Assembly: GCA_946538795.1 (NCBI GenBank)
Contig: CAMNGY010000137.1
Coordinates: 1 to 5,416, forward strand
Source of the DNA: an uncultured Treponema sp.
Lineage (GTDB): Bacteria; Spirochaetota; Spirochaetia; Treponematales; Treponemataceae
DNA length: 5,416 nt
Direction of reading: 5' to 3'
Below the pieces are notes generated by a model that saw only the letters and a program-made list of their open reading frames with translations, was not told where the DNA came from and did not search any database. This document shows positions 1 through 5,416 of this stretch, piece after piece. Numbering within the stretch: the stretch's first letter is position 1; each line of letters begins with the position of its first letter. Both the position numbers and the translations under genes were made by a program.

Positions 1-1178
1 GCAACTGCGGGAACGGCGGCGACATAAAGGAGGCGGTGACCGTCCACGACAACGAGCTTTTCATCATAGAGCATGCGTTCGCCTCAGGCTACATGAAGCC
101 GCAGATACCCAAAACCCGGAGCGGCAAGAAAGTCGCGGTCATAGGCTCCGGCCCCAGCGGGCTTGCCGCCGCGGACTGGCTGAACAGGCGCGGGCATTCG
201 GTCACGGTGTTCGAGCGCGACGACAGGATAGGCGGCCTCCTCATGTACGGCATCCCCAACATGAAGCTGGACAAATCCGTCATAGACCGCAGGGTCAGGC
301 TCATGCAGGACGAGGGGGTGACGTTCGTCACCGATCATGACGTGGGCACGGCAGCCGAGGCGGACAGAATCCTTGCAGAATACGATGCCGTCGCCCTCTG
401 CTGCGGGGCCAAGAAAGCCCGGCCGCTTTCCGCCAGGGGCAGCCAGAAGGCTGACGGCGGCACGGCGGAAGGCATACTATATGCCGTTGACTGGCTCAAG
501 TCCGTGACCAAAAGCCTCCTGGACTCCAGGCTCGCGGACGGGAGCTTTTTCAGCCCCAAGGACAAGGACGTAATCGTGCTGGGAGGGGGCGACACGGGCA
601 ACGACTGCACGGGAACCGCCATCCGCCTGGGCTGCAAATCGGTCACCCAGATCGAGATGATGCCCTGTCCGCCCGAAGAGAGGGCCGCGGACAACCCCTG
701 GCCCGAGTGGCCCAAAATACTCAAGGTGGACTACGGCGCGGAGGAGTCCATATTCAAGTTCGGCAAGGACCCCAGGGTATACAAGACGACGATAAAGGAA
801 GTCCGCCAGAAGGACGGGCGGGTATGCGGGGTCCAGACCGTGCAGGTGGAATTCAAAAACATCGACGGGAAGAGGACGCTCTGCGAGATAGAAGGAAGCG
901 AAAAAGAGCTTCCCTGCGACATGATTCTCATCGCGGCGGGCTTCCTGGGCGCGGAGGAATATACGGCGCAGGCGTTCGGCGTTGAGCTGGGGCCCCGCGG
1001 CACGGTCGTCACTAGCAGCGCCGGATCCTCAGGCGAAAGCCACAGCTGCGGAAAGGACAAGCTGTTCACGGCCGGGGACATGAGGAGGGGACAGTCGCTC
1101 GTCGTCTGGGCGATCGCCGAGGGCCGGGACTGCGCCCGAGAGATAGACACATACCTGATGGGATACAGCAACTCATGA
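1..1178 (+). CDS. gltD: Glutamate synthase small subunit, FAD/NADPH oxidoreductase (5'-partial)
   Basis: This subunit takes electrons from NADPH through FAD and Fe-S clusters to the large subunit GltB, which converts glutamine plus 2-oxoglutarate to two glutamates in the cytoplasm. The frame is open to the left edge (codons from base 3), so the start and most of the N-terminal Fe-S domain lie outside. A Cys at bases 6-8 is probably the last cluster ligand. Numbering from the GTG at 36, the FAD motif GSGPSG is at residues 37-42, ERDDRIGGLLMYGIPNMKL at 60-78, the NADPH-site motif GGGDTGNDC at 183-191, and the family-typical AGDMRRGQSLVVWAIAEGR at 346-364. A short Ser/Gly-rich stretch (327-337) just before AGDMRRGQ is a few residues longer than I expect for the family. 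The gene ends at TGA 1176-1178, just before a strong terminator, so it is the last gene of its operon; gltB probably lies upstream. Related FAD/NADPH oxidoreductases (such as PreT or NADPH-dependent ferredoxin reductases) are less likely given the GltD-specific C-terminus. Confidence 0.95.
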   Translation, partial: NCGNGGDIKEAVTVHDNELFIIEHAFASGYMKPQIPKTRSGKKVAVIGSGPSGLAAADWLNRRGHSVTVFERDDRIGGLLMYGIPNMKLDKSVIDRRVRLMQDEGVTFVTDHDVGTAAEADRILAEYDAVALCCGAKKARPLSARGSQKADGGTAEGILYAVDWLKSVTKSLLDSRLADGSFFSPKDKDVIVLGGGDTGNDCTGTAIRLGCKSVTQIEMMPCPPEERAADNPWPEWPKILKVDYGAEESIFKFGKDPRVYKTTIKEVRQKDGRVCGVQTVQVEFKNIDGKRTLCEIEGSEKELPCDMILIAAGFLGAEEYTAQAFGVELGPRGTVVTSSAGSSGESHSCGKDKLFTAGDMRRGQSLVVWAIAEGRDCAREIDTYLMGYSNS

Positions 1179-1190
1179 CGGCATGATATT

Positions 1191-1224
1191 AAAAAAAAGC
1201 CCGGCTATTGCCGGGCTTTTTTTT
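1191..1224. terminator. Bidirectional rho-independent terminator between convergent operons
   Basis: A perfect inverted repeat: eight A, the 7-bp GC-rich arm GCCCGGC (1199-1205), loop TATT (1206-1209), arm GCCGGGC (1210-1216), eight T (1217-1224). Because the A and T tracts mirror each other, each strand's RNA forms a stem followed by eight U. It starts 12 bases after the gltD stop and lies 74 bases beyond the ANTAR gene stop, so it can end transcription from both sides and prevent antisense read-through. Confidence 0.95.
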
Positions 1225-1248
1225 CGGGCTGGCTCAGTGCCCGGCTGT

Positions 1249-1263
1249 CTGCCGCACCGGCAG
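1249..1263. repeat. Small GC hairpin downstream of the ANTAR gene
   Basis: CTGCCG (1249-1254) and CGGCAG (1258-1263) are perfect 6-bp arms around a 3-base CAC loop. No T tract follows on either strand, so it is not a complete intrinsic terminator. It lies in the 3' untranslated RNA of the carB-GS-ANTAR operon and may simply protect the 3' end or add to termination. The 3-base loop does not match the hexanucleotide loops of known ANTAR target RNAs. Confidence 0.45.
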
Positions 1264-1280
1264 CAGCCTGCAATACAGAA

Positions 1281-1292
1281 TGCCGGCCGGCA
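1281..1292. repeat. 12-bp perfect palindrome next to the ANTAR gene stop
   Basis: TGCCGGCCGGCA is self-complementary over its full length and ends 6 bases short of the stop codon of the minus-strand ANTAR gene (TAG, 1301-1299). It could be a DNA site for a dimeric protein or part of an RNA structure. Short GC palindromes are also expected by chance in DNA this rich in G+C, so its meaning is uncertain. Confidence 0.4.
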
Positions 1293-1298
1293 CAGCTC

Positions 1299-1865
1299 CT
1301 AACCGTATGTCCTGATGACCTCATCCGCGATGGAGGTCTTTTTCATGCCCCGGTCCATCGCCTCCTTCTCTATGTAGCGGTGGGCCTCCTGTTCGGTCAT
1401 CTTCAGGAACTGCATCAGAAGCATCTTGGCCCGGTTCACCAGGCGTATTTCCTCCATCTTTATCTTCAGCTTGACGGTCTGGCTGGAAATGGCCTGCACC
1501 TTGTACTGAACGGCTATGGCAGCCTTTATACTACTGTAGAAAGCGAAGTTGTCAATGGGCGTGGCCAGGGTGATTATGCCGAAGCCCTCCACGCGGTAGC
1601 TGGTCTCCTCGTACAGCTCCTGCGGGGTCAGGAGCAGGACCGTGCTGAGCGAGCCGGAAACGTCCGCGGCAAAGTCCGCGCCCGCCCCGTCCGCATACTC
1701 CGAGAGGATGATGTTGTAGGTCCGCTCGGCGGCAAGGCGGCGGGCCTCGTTGAAGTCGCCCGTAATCCGCGTCTCGAACACGGGGGCTATGAGCATGGCC
1801 CCCGCAAGGGAGGAAAGCTGCCTGTCCCTGGCGGCCACAAGGACGCTATGGGTATCTACGGTCAT
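1299..1865 (-). CDS. ANTAR-domain antiterminator with degenerate receiver domain
   Basis: Probable RNA-binding transcription antiterminator of nitrogen genes, 188 residues, cytoplasmic. The C-terminal ANTAR domain (about residues 130-188) is clear: a helix with MEEIRLVNRAKMLLM (137-151), then MTEQEAHRYIEKEAMDRG (156-173), then SIADEVI, matching the family pattern RAK..LM....s..eA...i...Am. Residues 1-125 have the length and alternating pattern of a response-regulator receiver, but the phosphorylation site looks lost: the first strand reads VLVAARDRQ where an acidic pair is usual, and NIILSEYADG (51-60) has Ser-Glu where the phospho-acceptor Asp is expected. The predicted helical stretch 105-150 could form the coiled coil seen in dimeric ANTAR proteins. 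The start ATG lies 2 bases after the GS stop (TGA AG ATG), with a weak AGG 8 bases upstream, so translational coupling is likely. GS-ANTAR pairs are known in Clostridia (glnA-nitR of Clostridium saccharobutylicum), which supports a nitrogen-regulation role. The RNA target is not visible here. Confidence 0.9.
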   Translation of the reverse strand: MTVDTHSVLVAARDRQLSSLAGAMLIAPVFETRITGDFNEARRLAAERTYNIILSEYADGAGADFAADVSGSLSTVLLLTPQELYEETSYRVEGFGIITLATPIDNFAFYSSIKAAIAVQYKVQAISSQTVKLKIKMEEIRLVNRAKMLLMQFLKMTEQEAHRYIEKEAMDRGMKKTSIADEVIRTYG

Positions 1866-1867
1866 CT

Positions 1868-3034
1868 TCAGAACCTGATGGCATCACCCAGGACGCTTTT
1901 TATGAAGGGGGAATCCTTGGCGACATCCCTTGCCTCCGCAAGGCTTGCCGGAAGGAAGCCGCAGTCCCCTTCCCCGGTATGTCCGGGCGGCGGCGGCTCC
2001 AGACAGCCCTTTATGCCGTCGGCGGCGGCACGGAGCAGGAGGCACAAGGCTATGTACACGTTGCACTCGCAGTCAGCGGACCGTACCTCAAGCCGTGCGG
2101 CATCCATATCGGTAACGTCCGGGACCCGCACGAGCGCGAGCCTGTTTCCATGCCCCCAGCAGATGGCCTTGGGAGCCTTGTTCTCGCCCAGCCTCCTGTA
2201 GGAGTCCTCCCGGCTGTTCAGGAAATAAGTTATCTCCCTCGCATGTTTCAGGACGCCGGCAAGGGCATGGGAATTCTTGTCAGGATCCGAGCAAGACATG
2301 TTTATGTGCAGGCCGCTGCCCGCCATGCCCTCAAGGGGTTTGGGCGAAAAGTCCGCGTACAGGCCCGCGCTGGCGGCCCGGGTCCGCACGATCCACTTGA
2401 ACGTGGCCGCGTTGTCTGCGGCCGAGACGGCATCGGCGTAATGGAAGTCTATCTCGTTCTGGCCCGGCCCCTCCTCATGGTGGCTGGACTCAGGCATTAT
2501 GCCCATCTGCTCCAGCGTGAAGCATATCTCCCGCCTGATGTTCTCGCCCTTGTCGTCCGGGGCAATGTCCATGTAGCCCGCCCCGTCAAAGGGGATTTTT
2601 GTGGGCCGGCCGGATTCGTCCAGCTTGAACAGGTAGAATTCCACCTCGGTCCCGATGCGGAATTCCACGCCGCATTCCTCGCGCACGGAACGAACCGTGT
2701 CCTTGAGCCTGCTGCGGAAATCCTTCTCATATACCCTTCCATCCGGATATTTTATAGTGCAGAACATCCTCACGACCTTCCCGGAGCTGGGCCGCCAGGG
2801 AAGGACGGAAAGGGTCGCGGGATCAGGGAAAAGGAAGAGGTCGGACTTTTCGGCGGACTCAAATCCGCAGACGGCGGAAGCGTCAAAGCCCACCCCCCTG
2901 CGGAACGCGCCTTCCAGCTGCCCGGCCATAATCGAAATGTTCTTCTGAACGCCTTTCAGGTCAAAGAACGCAAGGCGGATGAACTTGACGTCCTCTTCCG
3001 CAACATAATCCAGGACTTCTCTTTCCGTATACAT
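1868..3034 (-). CDS. glnA: Compact type I glutamine synthetase homologue
   Basis: GS family protein, expected to make glutamine from glutamate, ammonia and ATP. The N-terminal beta-grasp domain covers about residues 1-95 and the catalytic domain follows. Retained: Asp51 (FDAS), metal ligands Glu130 and Glu132 (GTEVEF), Glu187 and Glu194 (SSHHE, GQNEIDF), His243 (GSGLH), Glu316, and arginines 281, 298, 303 and 318. Changed by alignment from memory to Bacillus and Salmonella GS: flap Glu (YEAP) is Lys286 (NKAP), the glutamate-contacting Asn (NGSGMH) is Ala238, and Ser of FDGSS is Ala54. The protein has 388 residues against about 440-470. It is short after His243, between residues 345 and 361 (no adenylylation-type Tyr segment), and at the C-terminus, which ends near LPASLAEA without the roughly 40-residue tail. 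The start is 1 base after carB's stop, with a G-rich ribosome site. It could be a divergent GS, a ligase for another amine, or a regulatory pseudo-GS. The family is certain, the reaction is not. Confidence 0.85.
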   Translation of the reverse strand: MYTEREVLDYVAEEDVKFIRLAFFDLKGVQKNISIMAGQLEGAFRRGVGFDASAVCGFESAEKSDLFLFPDPATLSVLPWRPSSGKVVRMFCTIKYPDGRVYEKDFRSRLKDTVRSVREECGVEFRIGTEVEFYLFKLDESGRPTKIPFDGAGYMDIAPDDKGENIRREICFTLEQMGIMPESSHHEEGPGQNEIDFHYADAVSAADNAATFKWIVRTRAASAGLYADFSPKPLEGMAGSGLHINMSCSDPDKNSHALAGVLKHAREITYFLNSREDSYRRLGENKAPKAICWGHGNRLALVRVPDVTDMDAARLEVRSADCECNVYIALCLLLRAAADGIKGCLEPPPPGHTGEGDCGFLPASLAEARDVAKDSPFIKSVLGDAIRF

Positions 3035-3045
3035 CTCACCCCCCT
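3035..3045 (-). promoter_or_regulatory. Ribosome binding site of the GS gene, inside the carB 3' end
   Basis: Read on the minus strand, AGGGGGGTGAG directly precedes the GS ATG (3034-3032). The G run plus TGA resembles the consensus AGGAGGTGA. It overlaps the last Gly codons and TGA stop (3038-3036) of carB, leaving 1 base between stop and start. This fixes the GS start and suggests ribosomes finishing carB can reinitiate on GS. Confidence 0.75.
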
Positions 3046-5416
3046 ATGCTTTTTATGTCAACCAGGCTCACGTTGTCCAGCGTATAGGAACTGGCAAGGC
3101 AGTCCGCAAGGGCGTTTGCCGTGTCCACCGCCGTAAGGCAGTCTATGTCGCGCTCCACCGCCAGGCGGCGCAACTTCACGCTTTCGGCCACCGGGTCCCG
3201 CCCCTTCGCAGATGTGGAAATCACGTAAGCCACCCTGCCGCTTTCCAGCAGGGTCATCACGTTGTCATGGTAGTCCTCGTGGACCTTCGCCACGTGCGTC
3301 ACCTCCATGCCGGACCTCTCTATTGTGGCCGCATTGCCCGTGGTGGCATACAGCCTGAACCCCAGGTCATGGAACTTGCGGGCCAGAGGCGGCAGCTCCG
3401 GCAGGTCGGACTCGCGCACGGAAAAGAGCACGCCCGGCACCGCCGTGGCCGCCGGAACCGCCGTAGATGCCGGCACTGCTGTGGCCGCCGGCACCGCGCC
3501 GGCACCGCAAGACGGCCCGGCTGCAGGGACACCATGCGGGCGCAGCATCTTCCAGCCCGCCGCGGACATTCCCTTGAAAATGGCCTCCTCACGGCTGCCG
3601 GCTATGCCCAGGACCTCGCCCGTGGACTTCATCTCAGGCCCCAGGTGGGTATCCACGTCCATCAGCTTCTCAAAGCTGAACACGGGAACCTTCACCGCAA
3701 AATAAGGCGGCTTCCTGTACAGGCCGGTCCCGTAGCCCATACCGGAAAGCGGCTCGCCCAGCATGGCGCGGGTGGCCAGCTCTATCATGGGCACGCCCGA
3801 AACCTTGGACAGGTACGGCACGGTACGGCTGGAACGCGGGTTGGCCTCTATTATGTACAGGTCCTCCGCCCCGTCCTTTCCCGGGGCAAGCAGGTACTGT
3901 ATGTTCACCAGCCCCTTGGTCCCCAGCGCAAGGGCCAGGTCCACGGACTGGCGGACAATCATCTCCTCCGAGTCCGCGCAGAAGCGTCCCGGATATACCG
4001 CGATGGAGTCCCCGGAGTGTATTCCCGTGCGCTCAACGTGCTCCATTATTCCGGGAATGAGCACGTCCTTGCCGTCCGAGATGCAGTCCAGCTCCAGCTC
4101 GCGGCCTTCCATGTACTTGTCTATGAGCACCGGGTTCTCTATGCCCTGTGCCAGTATTATCTTCATGTATTCCTTGACGTCCGCGGCGTTCCTCGCGACG
4201 ATCATGTTCTGGCCGCCAAGGACATAGCTGGGGCGCAGCAGGACCGGATAGCCCAGCCGGGCGGCCGCCTCAAGGGCCTCCACCTCGGTGAGGATCGTCC
4301 TCCCCTTGGGCCTCTTTATCCGCAGGCGGTCGCAGAGCTCCTCGAACCTCTCCCTGTCCTCGGCAAGGTCTATGGAATCCGCGCTGGTACCCAGAATGCG
4401 TATGCCCTTCTCATGCAGGAACTTCGTCAGCTTTATGGCGGTCTGCCCGCCGAACGCGACGACCACTCCCAGCGGCTTCTCCACGGCAAGGACGTTCATA
4501 ACGTCAACCGGTGTGAGCGGCTCAAAGTACAGCCTGTCCGCCGTGTCAAAGTCCGTGCTGACAGTCTCCGGGTTGTTGTTGATTATGGCAACCTCGTAGC
4601 CCAGCTTCTTAAGGGAGTGGACGCACTGGACGCTCGCATAGTCAAACTCTATGCCCTGCCCTATGCGGATGGGGCCGGAGCCCAGGACGACAATCGTCCC
4701 CTTGCCGGCACGTCCGTCAGCCGGCCCCGCCGCATTTATGCCGCTGACCGGCCCGCCCGTGGCGGCACTGCCCGGATTCCCGGCCGCATCCGCCGAAGCC
4801 CCGCCGGCACGCTCCTCCAGGAAGAGCCGGGCCTCGTTCTCGCCCCCCGTCGCAGAATAGAAGTAAGGGGTCTCCGCGTTGAACTCGCCCGCGCATGTGT
4901 CCACCATCTTGAAGGAGCAGGGCGGGAAAAGCATCTTCCTCCCCGCCTCCCTCTCAAGGGCGCAGATTCTCTCAAGCTTCCACAGGAACCATCTGTCTAT
5001 CCTGGTTATGGAATGTATCTCTTCAACTCCCATCAGGCCGCGCTTCAAGGCCTGGTATATCGCGAAAATCCGCTGGTCGGTGCAGCGGGCAACCCGCTCG
5101 CGTATCTTCTGGTCGCCCTCCTTCGCGAATGCCGGGAGGTTCAGGTCGCTCACGCCTACCTCAAGCCCCCTCGCGGCCTTCAGTATGGCCTCCTCGAAGC
5201 TCTGCCCTATCGCCATGACCTCGCCCGTCGCCTTCATCTGGGTACCCAGCTTGCGCGACGCGTACACGAACTTGTCAAAGGGGAACTTTGGCATCTTCAC
5301 GACAACGTAGTCAAGGACCGGCTCAAAGCAGGCCGCCGTCTTCTGCGTCACGAAGTTGGGGATCTCGTCCAGCGTGTAGCCCACCGCGATGAGGGCGGCG
5401 ACCTTGGCTATGGGGT
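3036..5416 (-). CDS. carB: Carbamoyl-phosphate synthase large subunit (5'-partial)
   Basis: Makes carbamoyl phosphate from bicarbonate, 2 ATP and ammonia channelled from glutamine hydrolysed by CarA, for pyrimidines and arginine. The frame runs off the right edge through PIAKVAALIAVGYTLDE, so about 300 N-terminal residues (most of the carboxyphosphate domain) are missing; the GTG at 5384 is internal. Numbering from it: end of carboxyphosphate domain 1-75; oligomerisation domain about 76-180, with VDTCAGEF at 161-168; carbamoyl-phosphate ATP-grasp domain about 229-610, with GSGPIRIGQGIEFDYA (235-250), NNNPETVSTDFDT (269-281), RPSYVLGGQNM (384-394) and EANPRSSRTVPYLSK (513-527); allosteric MGS domain 652-782. 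The oligomerisation domain lacks about 40 residues after EREAGRK (144-150). Ala/Gly/Pro-rich linkers at about 192-228 and 617-651 flank the carbamoyl-phosphate domain. In the MGS domain Lys700 of KVHE is kept, but ATHGT-like and INTT-like segments read ATTGN and ISTS, so nucleotide control may differ. It is the first visible gene of a three-gene operon; carA probably lies upstream. Confidence 0.96.
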   Translation of the reverse strand, partial: PIAKVAALIAVGYTLDEIPNFVTQKTAACFEPVLDYVVVKMPKFPFDKFVYASRKLGTQMKATGEVMAIGQSFEEAILKAARGLEVGVSDLNLPAFAKEGDQKIRERVARCTDQRIFAIYQALKRGLMGVEEIHSITRIDRWFLWKLERICALEREAGRKMLFPPCSFKMVDTCAGEFNAETPYFYSATGGENEARLFLEERAGGASADAAGNPGSAATGGPVSGINAAGPADGRAGKGTIVVLGSGPIRIGQGIEFDYASVQCVHSLKKLGYEVAIINNNPETVSTDFDTADRLYFEPLTPVDVMNVLAVEKPLGVVVAFGGQTAIKLTKFLHEKGIRILGTSADSIDLAEDRERFEELCDRLRIKRPKGRTILTEVEALEAAARLGYPVLLRPSYVLGGQNMIVARNAADVKEYMKIILAQGIENPVLIDKYMEGRELELDCISDGKDVLIPGIMEHVERTGIHSGDSIAVYPGRFCADSEEMIVRQSVDLALALGTKGLVNIQYLLAPGKDGAEDLYIIEANPRSSRTVPYLSKVSGVPMIELATRAMLGEPLSGMGYGTGLYRKPPYFAVKVPVFSFEKLMDVDTHLGPEMKSTGEVLGIAGSREEAIFKGMSAAGWKMLRPHGVPAAGPSCGAGAVPAATAVPASTAVPAATAVPGVLFSVRESDLPELPPLARKFHDLGFRLYATTGNAATIERSGMEVTHVAKVHEDYHDNVMTLLESGRVAYVISTSAKGRDPVAESVKLRRLAVERDIDCLTAVDTANALADCLASSYTLDNVSLVDIKSIGG
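3436..3507. repeat. 18-bp tandem repeat in carB linker (three units plus a partial fourth)
   Basis: On the + strand three 18-base units start at 3436, 3454 and 3472, each of the form GGMACYGCYGTRGMYGCC, followed by a degenerate fourth from 3490. On the coding (minus) strand they encode the six-residue period AVPAAT / AVPAST / AVPAAT, ending in AVPG (residues about 630-651 from the GTG at 5384). The differences are scattered, mostly at third positions, so the array is not fresh. Unit gain or loss keeps the reading frame. Confidence 0.85.
4701..4811 (-). other. Ala/Gly-rich linker inserted in CarB before the carbamoyl-phosphate domain
   Basis: About 37 residues of Ala, Gly, Ser, Pro and Asp (from ERAGGASADAAG to GPADGRAGKG) lie between the end of the oligomerisation domain (YFYSATGGENEARLFLEE) and GTIVVLGSGPIRIGQG. 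In E. coli CarB the same junction is only about ten residues. It has no clear tandem repeat and is probably an unstructured tether. Confidence 0.75.

Noticed and set aside
26..38. AAAGGAGG followed by GTG, resembling a ribosome site and start for a shortened gltD
   Set aside because: The spacing is only 2 bases, the reading frame is open upstream to the window edge, and the upstream residues (Cys followed by DIKEAVTVHDNE) continue the GltD family pattern.
731..1171. 146-codon open frame on the minus strand opposite gltD
   Set aside because: It is antisense to conserved gltD motifs, has no recognisable domain and no sign of its own promoter or ribosome site.
1249..1292. Tandem hairpins as an ANTAR target RNA
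   Set aside because: Known ANTAR targets are two stems with six-base loops carrying conserved A and G; these have a 3-base loop and a loop-less palindrome, and they lie after, not before, the genes.
1380..2201. 273-codon open frame on the + strand across the GS/ANTAR junction
   Set aside because: It is antisense to two well-supported genes and has no recognisable domain; judged a shadow frame.
1979..3136. 385-codon open frame on the + strand antisense to GS
   Set aside because: It lies opposite a clear GS gene, its product resembles no family I recognise, and long antisense open frames are common in G+C-rich genes.
3600..5260. Two similar segments in carB (around TGEVMAIG and TGEVLGIA)
   Set aside because: This is the ancient internal duplication shared by all CarB proteins, not a recent repeat.
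5382..5384. GTG as the start of carB
   Set aside because: The upstream frame encodes PIAKVAALIA, which continues into VGYTLDE exactly as in CarB, so the start is outside the window.

Overview
The window is chromosomal nitrogen-metabolism DNA from a G+C-rich anaerobic Firmicute, most likely a Clostridia or Lachnospiraceae-like lineage. That placement is an inference. It rests on the style of the GltD, CarB and glutamine synthetase (GS) proteins, the pairing of a GS gene with an ANTAR-domain regulator (known from Clostridia), and coding DNA that is G+C-rich yet uses ATA (Ile) and AGG (Arg) freely in every gene. Nothing suggests a mobile element, phage, CRISPR array, tRNA or rRNA. Coding density is high and both ends of the window cut through genes.

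Layout: (1) On the + strand, positions 1-1178 hold the 3' part of gltD, the NADPH/FAD small subunit of glutamate synthase. (2) Positions 1179-1298 form a short convergent intergenic region with a perfectly symmetric bidirectional terminator (1191-1224) and two small GC palindromes. (3) On the - strand, read from right to left, lies a tightly packed operon. It contains carB (carbamoyl-phosphate synthase large subunit, 5' end outside the window, 5416-3036), then a compact type I glutamine synthetase homologue (3034-1868), then an ANTAR-domain response-regulator-like protein (1865-1299). The intergenic gaps are 1 and 2 bases, so transcription and probably translation are coupled.

Together the genes sit around the glutamine/glutamate node. 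GS makes glutamine, glutamate synthase (GltD with an unseen GltB) uses it to make glutamate, and CPSase (CarB with an unseen CarA) uses glutamine nitrogen for carbamoyl phosphate, feeding pyrimidines and arginine. The ANTAR protein is probably an RNA-binding antiterminator that tunes nitrogen genes.

The most unusual part is the GS homologue. It is only 388 residues, lacks the C-terminal tail of dodecameric GS I, has shortened internal loops, and has replacements at three glutamate/ammonium-site positions (flap Glu to Lys, loop Asn to Ala, Ser to Ala), while all expected metal and phosphate ligands are kept. Its position directly before a degenerate-receiver ANTAR protein raises the possibility of a specialised or sensory GS. 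CarB is also unusual: it lacks about 40 residues of the oligomerisation domain and carries two Ala/Gly/Pro-rich linkers on either side of its carbamoyl-phosphate domain, one built from an 18-bp tandem repeat.
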